NCBI RefSeq assembly: GCF_007751035.1
Contig: NZ_CP036433.1
Span: 6,615,001-6,679,000, forward strand
Length of the DNA: 64,000 nucleotides
From: Lignipirellula cremea
GTDB taxonomy: Bacteria; Planctomycetota; Planctomycetia; Pirellulales; Pirellulaceae
Direction: 5' to 3'
Every line of letters begins with the position of its first letter. Positions within the stretch are counted from its first letter, which is position 1. Made by a program: the position numbers and the translations under genes. This document shows positions 23,622-33,700 of the stretch, piece by piece. The notes below the pieces were generated by a model. It was not told the origin of the DNA, made no database searches, and worked only from the letters and a program-made list of their open reading frames with translations.

Positions 23622-25739
23622 ATGCCGACTTCCCTTTATCGGAATAGAACAAGCCCTGAGCGGTTCCCTCTCAGGCCATTCGCGGGACGGTCGTTTGTCC
23701 GTACGTTGGGCATGCCAGGGGATTCTGCGCGGGTGCGTTTCAGGCGGTTCCTGCTGACCTGCGCGCTCTGCCTGCTCGCTGCTGGCCCGTTACATGGCGA
23801 AGTCCGCTGGAACGCAAGCTTCACGGAGAACTATCGCAGCGAGGCCGATGGCGCCGATGTGGCCTTTCAGGTTCAAAGTCCGCCGGAAGTCGAAGGCGTC
23901 GAGCTTTACCCGCTCGTCGTTGTGCTGAACGGCGGACCGCGCGTTTCCCCCGCCGACAAGTTTCCTTTTTTCCAGGTGCGTCCGTCGCTTAATAAAATCT
24001 GGGGTTACCGGACCCTTTCGACGTACGACGCAATGCAAGTCATCGCGTTCATGAAGCAGAACTACCCGATCGATCCCAACCGGGTCTACCTTGTCGGTTC
24101 GTCGGCGGGCGGCAGCGGCGCGATGCATCTGGCGTCTTGCTTTCCAGACGAATTTGCGGCCGTGCTTCCCCTGATCGCAGCAGGCAACAATTACCCGCTG
24201 GTCAATTTCACCAATCTGCCGGTCGCCTTTCACCATGGCGATCGCGACTGGGTGTCGTCGGTCTGCAACGTGCGCGTCCAGACCCAGCGGCTGCAGGCGC
24301 TAGGCTGCCCGACGCTGCTCCAGGAGTACGCCGGCGCCGGTCACAGCGTTCCGGGATCGCACGAGCCGCTGATGGCCTGGCTCTTCGCGCAACGTCGCAA
24401 TCCGGCTCCCAGGTCGCTTCGCCATGAATGCGAATCGCCTTCGCTGGGGCGTTCGTACTGGCTCCAGATCCAGGAGTTTGAGAATCCGCATCAGCGGGCG
24501 TCTGTCGAGGCCCAGATCGCCAGCGACGTCGCCACGATCCGTCCTCGGAACATCACCGCGTTTTCGTTAGCGCTGCATCTCCTGCCCGACGTGAAGTCGA
24601 TTCGCATCGGCGACCAGCAGTTGCCCGCGCGGGAAAACTACCGGCTGGACGCAGGCCGCTGGCAAATCGCCGACGTCCCTCAGAAACGTTCGACGCGTCC
24701 CTACGAAGCGGGCGGCGCCGCCAATCTTTACCAGGGGGAACCGCTGCTGATTGTCTATGGAACGGGCGGCGATCACCCCGCCCAGTTCCAGGCCGCCGCA
24801 CAAAAACTCGCCGCGTACGGCGGGCCCATTCATACCCCGATGCCCCGGCGTTTTGCGGTTGTAGCCGACGACGCTCTGACTCGCGACCAGCAAGCCCGGT
24901 GCAACCTGATCCTGCTGGGCACGCCGCAGGAAAACCGCATCACCGCAGCGCTTTTGCCGCGACTGCCCGTCTCCCTGAAAGGCCAGGTCCTTGCCGCTGG
25001 AGACCGCCTGCCTGTAAGACTTGAGGATCAGGTGATGGGGCTGCTCCACCCCCACCCCGATCACCCTCAGCGTCTGGTCTACGTTCTCGCGCCGTTTACC
25101 GACGAAGCGGGTCTGACTCTCTTTGGTGAAAACCCACAAACCTTTCTGCCCGGCTCGGATGGTTTCGATCGCGTCAGCCAGCCGGATCTGGTGGTGCAGG
25201 ACCTGCAGCATCGTATCGCCCGCCAGATGCAGTTCGGCAAGGACTGGCGCTGGCTGGATTTGCCGGGTAGCAACAGGCCGATCCCTTCCCGGTTTGCCGA
25301 CCGCGTTCCTCTTGCACACGCCTGCATGGCGCTGATGCTTGGTCAGAGTCACGTGGATTTCGCGCTTTGGTGGGGCCCCGCCGACAAAGGAATGTGGGGC
25401 GTCGATTTTAATCCGCTGCTGGCCTTCGATCCGGACTCCTACACTCTCGCTGATTTTCGCACGCAGCACCGTCTTTGCGAGACGATGCTGGGCAGCGTTT
25501 CCGGTGCGGAACTCAAAGAAATCTGGAACCGCTGGGGGAGCACGCAGGAGCTGCTCAGCCACCCGCAGATCGCACTCGAGACGCTCAACGACGACGCCCT
25601 GTATCGGCTTCACCTACCCATGGATCTGTACATCAAGCTCGGACAGCGTCAGAAGAACCTGGGCGATCCCAAGCCAGGCCCCGCGTTTGCCGCCGAGGAA
25701 CTCATTCCTCGCATCTTCGAACAAAAGGAACCGCGCTGA
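23622..25739 (+). CDS. Secreted alpha/beta-hydrolase (esterase/peptidase-like), two-part
   Basis: 705 residues. A basic N-terminal stretch precedes a hydrophobic signal (FLLTCALCLLAAGPLHG); the true start may be the ATG at 23712. The first half is an alpha/beta hydrolase related to prolyl oligopeptidase and feruloyl esterase domains, with nucleophile elbow GSSAGGSG near residue 160, AGAGHSVPGSH supplying the histidine and FHHGDRDWV the acid. The second half (from about 290) resembles the long secreted domain often fused to such hydrolases, with repeated beta segments; not recognised. Likely hydrolyses an ester or peptide of plant or algal polymer. Confidence 0.72.
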   Translation: MPTSLYRNRTSPERFPLRPFAGRSFVRTLGMPGDSARVRFRRFLLTCALCLLAAGPLHGEVRWNASFTENYRSEADGADVAFQVQSPPEVEGVELYPLVVVLNGGPRVSPADKFPFFQVRPSLNKIWGYRTLSTYDAMQVIAFMKQNYPIDPNRVYLVGSSAGGSGAMHLASCFPDEFAAVLPLIAAGNNYPLVNFTNLPVAFHHGDRDWVSSVCNVRVQTQRLQALGCPTLLQEYAGAGHSVPGSHEPLMAWLFAQRRNPAPRSLRHECESPSLGRSYWLQIQEFENPHQRASVEAQIASDVATIRPRNITAFSLALHLLPDVKSIRIGDQQLPARENYRLDAGRWQIADVPQKRSTRPYEAGGAANLYQGEPLLIVYGTGGDHPAQFQAAAQKLAAYGGPIHTPMPRRFAVVADDALTRDQQARCNLILLGTPQENRITAALLPRLPVSLKGQVLAAGDRLPVRLEDQVMGLLHPHPDHPQRLVYVLAPFTDEAGLTLFGENPQTFLPGSDGFDRVSQPDLVVQDLQHRIARQMQFGKDWRWLDLPGSNRPIPSRFADRVPLAHACMALMLGQSHVDFALWWGPADKGMWGVDFNPLLAFDPDSYTLADFRTQHRLCETMLGSVSGAELKEIWNRWGSTQELLSHPQIALETLNDDALYRLHLPMDLYIKLGQRQKNLGDPKPGPAFAAEELIPRIFEQKEPR

Positions 25740-26085
25740 CCATGACTTTCGTCATGATCGCGGCCCCTGGGAGAGTGCAATATTTTCTTTTCGCACAGCT
25801 CTCCCTGTCCGCATGAAGCGTGGATGCCGACTCGCAGAACGCAGATCTGTACTCCAGGAATCTGCAGGCGATTGGTTCCTCCCGGGATCATGGCAGGCGA
25901 AATATACCGGCGCCCCCAAGGCCATCAGCATCAGGCCGGTGTGGGACTTCCGCGGATCGCCCCACGCTCTACGGGGCCGCTCCAACTTGGGGCAGCGAAT
26001 CGGCAGGACGATCGCCGCGTTCGCCACCATTGCGTCCGATGGCGTGCGGTAAACGGCGTGCGCCGCAGCCAGAATCCGGAAGAAC
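25740..26085. other. Intergenic stretch between convergent genes
   Basis: About 350 bases between the hydrolase and the esterase/SMP-30 gene. No gene recognised. It ends in the perfect palindrome described separately. Confidence 0.4.
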
Positions 26086-26111
26086 ACGCTAACGCTGGCC
26101 AGCGTTAGCGT
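26086..26111. terminator. Perfect 26-nt palindrome, probable bidirectional terminator
   Basis: ACGCTAACGCTGG followed by its exact reverse complement (13 bp, no loop bases). It overlaps the stop codon of the gene at 26105-28708 and is followed on the plus strand by TTTCGGTTTTT. The convergent arrangement suits a shared terminator. Confidence 0.65.
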
Positions 26112-28708
26112 TTCGGTTTTTCGACGGTCAACTTGCGCCGATAGATTCTCTTGCCGTGGGCGATGTAGAGCGTGCTGTGATCTTTGCCGGCCAGCATGCA
26201 GGTGGTGAGCGGCTGGTCCTCGTCGACTTTTGGCAGCACTCCGCAAGGACGGCCGGTGGGGTCGAAGATCTGTACGCCCAGTGCGCTGGTCACATAGAAT
26301 CGGCCGATCTTATCAACCGCCATGCCGTCGCCGCGCGAAGCGGCCACGTACGGCGGCGCTTCGTGAAAACGGAACTCGCCCTTTTGATCGATCGGCAGAC
26401 GCATCGGCATCGTCGGCATCTTCGCGTCGAGGACGCCGCCTTCGTTGACTCGAAAGGTCCAGGTGTGCGCACCGCCGGAATCCGAGACGGCCAGCGTCCC
26501 GCCATCGTTGGACAGCGCAATGCCGTTCGGTCTGGCGATCCCGATGTCGACGGGGGCGACTTCGCCTGTTCGCGGATTGATGCGAGTCACCTGATGCGCG
26601 CCTGTTTCGGTAATCAGCAGGAAGCCGTCGCGCGTCACGGCGAGATCGTTCGGCTTGACGCCTTTGGCGACGGTCTTCACTTCGCCGCTGCTGGGATTGA
26701 TGGAAATCACACGGTTCTGCGCTCCCTGGCAGCCATACAACAAGGCCTCATCGGGGCTGAACTCCAGTCCGCTGACGGATTCTTTCGCCAGTTCCGTCCT
26801 GGTTCCATCGGCCGCATCGATGCGGATGATCGCCGGGGCTTTCATGTCGCAGAAATAGAGATTGCCTGCTTTGTCCGCGCACAACGCATCGGCGAAACCC
26901 AGGTCGTCGGCGACAAGTTCCCAGGTCTCGCCGCGGATCAACAGGTTAAGCAGAGTGAGATCGCCGCCCAGATCGCCGCGGGTGTCGAGCGTCGGCGTCG
27001 GCGTTTCTTTTCGCCACAGCCATTTCATCGCTTCCGGGAAGCGACCCCCGCCAAAGTCCGCGTTATGCGCGTAGCCTTCGGCCCAGTCAAAGCGTACGTC
27101 GTAGCCCATATACTTTAGCGCCGACGCCATGCGCTGATTGGACCACGGCCAGCTGCCAAAGGCGTTGTCCACGTCGCCGCTGGTGTCGGCCATGTAGACG
27201 CGAATCGGTTTTGGCTCGGACTTGCGAACGAGCGCCGGATAGACATTGCCGCCCCGCAGGTTCGTAAAGCTGCCGACACTCGAATATACCTTGCGGAAGA
27301 AGCCTGTCCGCTCCCACGCTGCGGTGAACGCGCAGATCGCTCCGGAACTGGAACCGCCAATGGCGTGCATGTCGGGATCGTCCGAAATGTTGTATCGCTT
27401 CTGCACCTCGGGAATGATCTCTTCCAGCAGGAAGCGGGCATAGCGGTCGCCCAGGCTATCGTATTCCAGACTGCGATTCGAATGCCTTCCCTTCTGTCGC
27501 GGCTTCGACTTTTCATGGCCCGGATTGATAAAGACGGCGATGGTCGGCGGCATGTCTCCCCGCGCGATTAAATTGTCGAACACGATCGGGATGCGCCAGC
27601 GACCGTTGACATCGCGCATCCGCTCGCCATCTTGAAAGACCATCAGCGCGGCAGGCTGCTCCGGCTTGTACTGGGCGGGCACATAGACAGACCAGTCGCG
27701 GGTTGTGCCAGGAAAAATCGTGGATTCCCACGGCTCCATGATCTGGACGCTGCCTTCCGGCGTCTGCTCTTGCCGCACGGCGTCGGGATGCGGCTCCCAG
27801 GCGGGTCGGGTCTGTTCGCTCGGAAGATCGGTCGATTCGGCCTTGTCGTCCCAGAGCCACTGGATGGCTTCCGGCAGGACTTCGCCGCCCCACTTGCTGC
27901 TGTGTCCGCCGTCGGTCATGACCAGCTTGTACGTATAGCCGGCATACTGCAACGCCGCCGCCAGATCCTGGTTGCCCAGCGGCCAGTCGCCGTGCAGGTT
28001 ATTCAGATCGTCGCGTCCGTCCTGCAGATAGACCTTGATCGCTTTCGGATCCTCCTTCGTTTTGCGAACCAGCCCGGGATACGCCCAGCCGCCGCGAATG
28101 TTGGTATAGCTGCCGATGTGGCTGAGCACCTTGCCAAACTGTTCCGGCTTTTCCCACGCCGCCGTGAACGCACAGATGCCGCCGGACGAGATTCCACAGA
28201 CCGCTCGATCCGCCGGATCGGCTGAAACGTTCAGCCCTTTGAGCGCGACCGGCAGGAACTCGTCAACGAGAAAGTTCGCGTAGCGATCTCCCAGCGAGTC
28301 GTATTCAAACGAGCGATTGCTGCGACTCTGGGCCCCTTTGGCCGTGGCGGGAATCGTTCCCGGATTCACAAACACGGCGATCGTGACGGGAATCGCCTGG
28401 CGATGAATCAGGTTATCGAGCACGACCGGCACGCGAAAAGCGCCTTGCGGATTGGCGTAGCCGCGACCGTCCATGAACACCATCAGCCTGGCCGGCTGGT
28501 CCGCCTTGTACTGCGCCGGAACATACACGCTGTAGTCGCGCTGTGTCCCGGGAAAGATCTCGCTGTCGCTGAACTGTCCCACAGTGACCGTTCCCTGGGG
28601 AACGCCTTCCTGCACAACGCGATCTGGATTCTCCTGCGCCACGGCGCCTGCGGAGAACCACACGAGTGCGGTACAGATCAGAAGGAAACTACGTTCAAGA
28701 CGATACAT
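26105..28708 (-). CDS. Secreted triple-module protein: two esterase domains plus SMP-30/gluconolactonase
   Basis: 868 residues from the ATG at 28708, which starts a signal peptide (MYRLERSFLLICTALVWFSA); the upstream frame lacks one. Two tandem enterochelin-esterase-like domains follow, each with the same layout: YSVYVPAQY or WSVYVPAQY, then NRSFEYDSLGDRYA or NRSLEYDSLGDRYA, then the nucleophile elbow GISSGG (about residue 178) or GSSSGA (about 455), and HSSKWGG/HNADFGG. The C-terminal 270 residues are an SMP-30/gluconolactonase propeller (GNLYFCDMKAPAIIRID, LLITETGAHQVTRI, PNGIALSNDGGTLAV). All three modules can open esters or lactones of sugars, so a sugar-ester catabolic role is likely. 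Confidence 0.82.
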   Translation of the reverse strand: MYRLERSFLLICTALVWFSAGAVAQENPDRVVQEGVPQGTVTVGQFSDSEIFPGTQRDYSVYVPAQYKADQPARLMVFMDGRGYANPQGAFRVPVVLDNLIHRQAIPVTIAVFVNPGTIPATAKGAQSRSNRSFEYDSLGDRYANFLVDEFLPVALKGLNVSADPADRAVCGISSGGICAFTAAWEKPEQFGKVLSHIGSYTNIRGGWAYPGLVRKTKEDPKAIKVYLQDGRDDLNNLHGDWPLGNQDLAAALQYAGYTYKLVMTDGGHSSKWGGEVLPEAIQWLWDDKAESTDLPSEQTRPAWEPHPDAVRQEQTPEGSVQIMEPWESTIFPGTTRDWSVYVPAQYKPEQPAALMVFQDGERMRDVNGRWRIPIVFDNLIARGDMPPTIAVFINPGHEKSKPRQKGRHSNRSLEYDSLGDRYARFLLEEIIPEVQKRYNISDDPDMHAIGGSSSGAICAFTAAWERTGFFRKVYSSVGSFTNLRGGNVYPALVRKSEPKPIRVYMADTSGDVDNAFGSWPWSNQRMASALKYMGYDVRFDWAEGYAHNADFGGGRFPEAMKWLWRKETPTPTLDTRGDLGGDLTLLNLLIRGETWELVADDLGFADALCADKAGNLYFCDMKAPAIIRIDAADGTRTELAKESVSGLEFSPDEALLYGCQGAQNRVISINPSSGEVKTVAKGVKPNDLAVTRDGFLLITETGAHQVTRINPRTGEVAPVDIGIARPNGIALSNDGGTLAVSDSGGAHTWTFRVNEGGVLDAKMPTMPMRLPIDQKGEFRFHEAPPYVAASRGDGMAVDKIGRFYVTSALGVQIFDPTGRPCGVLPKVDEDQPLTTCMLAGKDHSTLYIAHGKRIYRRKLTVEKPKR

Positions 28709-29275
28709 CGTCAGACTCCGCTTTCTTGAATCGGCTCGCTGCGCTGAGCAGCCGGGGCCAGGCTTGCCATACCATGTTTCGGATGCCTGGATTGTCAGGC
28801 ATGCCGCACCGTGCCGCAACCACTACGGCCCGACGAACCGAAAATCCGATCGGGAGCGATTTCCCAGGCAGCCGGGACGCCTGGACCCACTCGCCGGGCT
28901 GGCAGTGCATGAGGTCGCGCCGGTCTCTGGTTCTGTCGGAACGGAAAGGGAGCCCGCGATCAAGAACTGCCAACGGCGCCCGTGCCTTCCATCGCTCCCA
29001 GGTAAAGCACACACTTCCCGCATTGGAATTTCATTCTTACAGAATTTGCTGCTAAAATCTGAGGGACCCGATTCGCGCACTCTCTGACCCTGGCGATGGG
29101 GGCAGGACGCCTGCTCGTTAACCATCGCCCGACTCGCCTCCCCGCCGTGCGGCTTCCCTGTCCCTGAGCAGGCGACCAGTTGCCCCCTCCGACGAACACT
29201 CAACCAATGATTCCGTTCCTGCATCGCTGCGACGTTCGTGCGAACGGCGCGAGGCGTCATGAAAGAAATACTCCC
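28709..29275. other. Intergenic stretch
   Basis: About 570 bases between two divergent secreted-protein genes. An AT-rich patch at about 29025-29060 could hold a promoter, but no clear boxes are seen. Confidence 0.4.
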
Positions 29276-30724
29276 ATGAAATCAAGCGTCTTCCTGATCA
29301 CAGCGATCGTTCTCTTTGCCGGTCCGCTGCAGGCCGAAGTGGTTTACCGCACGCCGCTGAGCGAAGCGGGGCAGTCCGGCGTTTGCCTGCACGGCGACCG
29401 CCTGTTCCTCACGGTTCACGCTAAACTTGAGGGCCCGCTCACGGGCGGTTTTTACGATAGCAGCGACATCGTCGGCCAGTGTTTCGACAAGGTGTCAGGC
29501 AAGCTGCTGTGGGAGGTTGAACTGCCCGGATCTTACGCCGGCCGCGTTCTCGAATCGTGGCACGACGCGACCAGTCTGCTGCCTGTGGCGGACGACGATC
29601 ATGTGGTGTTTCACAACTTGAATGGGATGCTGGCCTGTTATACCCATGCGGGCAAGCTGGTCTGGAAACGAACCTGGCAGGCGCCTGATCCCGACATCAA
29701 AAACGGGCGGATGTTCCTGCATGGCAAACAGCTGCTGGTAGCGTTGCCGTCGGACCGCATCGCGGTGCCGGCCAGCAAGAAACATCTGGCGTTGCCGTTC
29801 TACCAGATCCACGCCATCGACCTGTCCACAGGCAAGGACGATTGGATTTCGCCGACGCTGCTCACGCACGCTACGCAATACAGCGTGAGCGAGTGGCAGG
29901 GCCAGCCGGTCCTGGTGGCGTCGATGATCGACTTGTCGCATTGGAAGTTTGGCCTGCCGCGGCAAGGCTTTCTGCTGTCGCTGAAAACCGGACAACCGAT
30001 TCTGACTTTCGCTTTGCCGCCGACGATTCCGCATCAGAAGAACCAGCTTTGTCGCGGCAAGTTCGTCGTGACGGCCAGCGCCGGCAGCCAGACTAAGTTC
30101 CAGCTGGTAGATCCTGCTTCTGGCGAAATCACCGAGGAATTCGCCATGGAAAAGCCGGACCACTACTTCGCCTGGAACGGGTCAAAATACGCCGAGCAGC
30201 CGTTTACGCCCGAGTACACAGACCGGCGACTGCAGGGGAAGGGGCAGCCCACCGCTTCGACCGTGCATGTAGTCGGGCATCGTATTTTCTTCTGGCGCTA
30301 CGACAGCGGCGACATCGGTTGCCTCGACACGCTGACGGGGGAATGGGTTCTGGTCGAAGCGCCGATTCAAGTTCTGACCGACAAGACAATCTGGAACGAA
30401 GCCGATTTCCAGTACACCGACGGTATCCTCAACGCGCGCTCCCAGGTCGTGAATGAACGCGTCGGAACCACCCGCGGCATTCAGCGCGGCGGTTTCGGCC
30501 ATACCAATCCCGCCTGGCCCATAAAGCAAGGGGACCAGCTCTTCTGGCAAGGGGGAGCGGGCGTCCTCTACGTCATCGACCTGACAAAACCGTTCAGCCC
30601 CGCCGCCCTCCGCTGGGAGTCGATCGACACCACAGGAGGTTCATGGACCTTTGGCGAACCGGCAGTCGATGACACGCACCTGTACATTCGATCGCAACGG
30701 GAACTGGTGAAGCTCACCCGGTAA
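29276..30724 (+). CDS. Secreted PQQ-like beta-propeller protein
   Basis: 482 residues from the ATG at 29276, whose first 19 residues form a signal peptide (MKSSVFLITAIVLFAGPLQA). The rest consists of repeated blades of the PQQ/YVTN kind: FDKVSGKLLWEVELPGS, CYTHAGKLVWKRTWQAP, IDLSTGKDDWISPT, LVDPASGEITEEF and CLDTLTGEWVLVEAP, as in BamB and quinoprotein propellers. No heme or quinoprotein active-site residues are obvious. Probably a periplasmic binding or scaffold protein; it sits between two larger secreted proteins. Confidence 0.75.
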   Translation: MKSSVFLITAIVLFAGPLQAEVVYRTPLSEAGQSGVCLHGDRLFLTVHAKLEGPLTGGFYDSSDIVGQCFDKVSGKLLWEVELPGSYAGRVLESWHDATSLLPVADDDHVVFHNLNGMLACYTHAGKLVWKRTWQAPDPDIKNGRMFLHGKQLLVALPSDRIAVPASKKHLALPFYQIHAIDLSTGKDDWISPTLLTHATQYSVSEWQGQPVLVASMIDLSHWKFGLPRQGFLLSLKTGQPILTFALPPTIPHQKNQLCRGKFVVTASAGSQTKFQLVDPASGEITEEFAMEKPDHYFAWNGSKYAEQPFTPEYTDRRLQGKGQPTASTVHVVGHRIFFWRYDSGDIGCLDTLTGEWVLVEAPIQVLTDKTIWNEADFQYTDGILNARSQVVNERVGTTRGIQRGGFGHTNPAWPIKQGDQLFWQGGAGVLYVIDLTKPFSPAALRWESIDTTGGSWTFGEPAVDDTHLYIRSQRELVKLTR

Positions 30725-30766
30725 ACGCCCCGCCGACAGCCTTTCGCAACGATCTTTTCATCATCG

Positions 30767-33700
30767 TCACTCTGCCTGTTCTTCGATTTCGATACCGGAC
30801 AGCGAGACCCCCAACTCCTGGCCGTTACTGGGAACGAAGTCAATCGTGAGGGAGTCCGTCGCACCGATATCGCTGAATTCCGCAACGATCGCGGCGGCCG
30901 ACTGGCCGACAGCCGCTTGCGGAGTAAACGCAGTTCGCACCGTTTTTCCTTGGATCTGGATCGCGAAAGGGCCCTTATCAGCGACGGCGGAATCCGGGTC
31001 GGCGTCGGGATCCGCAAAGTGAAGCCGCACATGAAACCGGCGTCGAGGCGAAGGCGGCGCGACTCCCAGCCCAAGCGGAGAAAAGTTCTCGCAAGCACGG
31101 CGGCCCCGACTGCCCAGGAAACGCAGCGGCATACTCCACCCGGCCCAGTTCGTCTGCAGGTTGGCCAGCAGGTGCGACGGCGACAGACCTGCTTCGCGCA
31201 AGGTTTGGAAAGGGATCGCGAGTTCTACGAGGAATGCCTCGTCGTCGGCTGCGACGGAGGCCTTCCAGGGAGCGTCCCAGGCGACCGACTCCAACGCGTC
31301 GCCCGGCTGCAGGCGAGCATCGAAGGTCGCTCCCGACGCTGACACGCCGAAATGGAGCACCGTTTTCTGATCCGTGTCGCTGAGGAACAACTCGCACGAA
31401 TCGTCACTCCAGACGCTGGCGTTGGACCCTGTGGTTGTTTTCCGCCATGCATACGGCTTGCCGCGTTGATCCAGCCGGTTGGCCTGGTGAAAGGCCACGT
31501 ACAAATTCTCGTCGTCGTGGGCGAAACGCACCTCCGGCGTCCAGTCGGCGGGGTCGATCAATGCCCGGTTCGGGGCGCCGCGATTCTGTCGGTTCTGCAG
31601 CGGCAGCAGCGACGCCTGCGCGGTCGCGATCCATTCGCCTTCCGCCATCTGGCCATCGACGATGGGAGAGGCGGGTTGCGCGACAGAAATCAACGGCTGC
31701 TGCTGGTCGAGATCGATCGTCACACGCCGCAGTCCGCGATAGCCCGAAGAATAGATCCAAGGCTGGTCGGTGTTCTGCACAGGCCAGCGGTCGGCGTCGA
31801 AATGATAAGCGGCGCCGCCGTCAATGGCGACGGGCAACTGCAGGGTGATCGCCTGCTTGGGCCGCGGATACGCCAGCCACAAACGCCCTTCCTGGTCGCG
31901 GCGATCGCCAGGGGCTCCCAGGTTAAGGTGCATCCGGCGGACCAGACCGTTCGTCGGCAAATCGTGATAGACAGCCCAGTCCTCGTGGCGGCGTTTAGTG
32001 GTCGGAGCCAGCATCAGCGACGTTTGAAAATTATACGTGCAGCGACAACCGCTGCTCCCTTCGGAAGAAAGGAAAACGCCAAAGGCCGCGTTATGTGATC
32101 GCCAGCAACCGGGCCGCACGCCGCCGAAGTTTCGGAGTCCGCTGTCATCGTTCAGGTCATAGAGCCCCAGCGTGCCGGAGCGAAAGAAATCGACGCCGTC
32201 CGCCGCCAGCACCTGGTTACAGCCGTAAGCCCGATAGTACATCCGCGGGACCGATTCCTTCGTCAGCGCATGCGCCCGCAACGACATGGCAAACGGCTCG
32301 TCGCGGCGCGATGGTCGCCCCCACGGATGCAGGCCCGCGGGTAATTCGGCCACCGAGCTGAGCTTTTCACCCGACTGCGCATCCAGCCTCCGCCAGTCCT
32401 CGCCCAGCCGATAGTAGACAAACTGATCGTCGGCCGCCAAACCTTCCAGACGGACGGCAGACTTCTCTCCGATCGTCCCTTCCACAAAGGCGTGCGACCA
32501 GAGCTCAACTCCGTTGTAGGCGTCGACGGCGATGACTTGCTGTTCTCCGGCGACGAAGTAGCGGCCGTTCGCCACGACGGGCGGCGCAATCGAAGTTTGA
32601 TGACGATCTTGCATCCGGGCGGGCCCAGGACCGCCAAACCAGGCCAGCTCCAAAGGCCAGCGCACCCGTTGATCGGCCGACGACGGCGAATCCCAGTCAA
32701 AGGCGCCCGGCAACTTGCCGCGTCGCAGCCAGGCCAGCCCCTTAAGCTCGCCGCGCGCCTCTGGCGGATCCTCCACGCTTGCCACCTTTTGACGGGCGTC
32801 CTGCAGGTTGCTTCCCAAAAAGCAGAGCACCCCGCCGCACGGACGCAAAAGGCGCCAGACTTCTTCACCAGCGACATTCTCTACAGAGGGATCCACGACA
32901 ATCAGGTTAGCGAAAAACGCCGGACAATCGCCATTGCGCAACCGGTCAACCGACTGCACCGAGATCTTCGCGCCATAGACGCCGGACGCAACCAGGCGAG
33001 CGCGAACCCTGGCGATCTCCGCATCGCTTTCCAGCAGGCAAACCACGTGCAGCGACAATCGCTCGACCAGCGACTCGGCCAGCGCCGCATCACCCACCAC
33101 CAGGGCGTAGCCCTTGGACAGGTTCGCCAATTCGGCCGCAGCCACAACCGCGTCCGCAAAGGGCGACGCAGCCAATGACTTCACAATCACCGCTGGGGCG
33201 TGCGTCGCCGCGGGTGCGAGTGTTGCATCCGTTTCCGCCTGATGCTCAAAGCAGTACACGTCGCCACGATCCGTCGCGGCGAATACCGCGGCGTCGCTCA
33301 CGGCGATGCTACGCACTCCGCCGGGCAGTTGCGTTTCCCACAACACGGTCTGGGCCTGTTTGCTCTGGCGATCATACGCGGTCAGCGCGCCTTCGCTTCC
33401 TTCCAGCAGCAAATTGCCGGCGAGCGCCAGGCAATAACCCGAGCGACGTCCCAGGACATCTTCTCCGTCGGCCAGAATGCGCTGGCCGCGGTAACCGAGG
33501 ATCTTTTGCCGCGTTCCAAAATCGAAATCCTCTTTCGCCCACAAAGGCACGCCCGGTGTGGGGCAAGCGATCTGGTCGCCCGTGGCGGCCGTATAGACAA
33601 GTCCCCCGTTAAAGAGTCGCGGGCCCGCCAGGGTCGCCCAGCATCCGCCGTGGGTCTTGCTTTCGGCAGGGCGGAAATATCTCAGCTCGCCCGTTTGACG

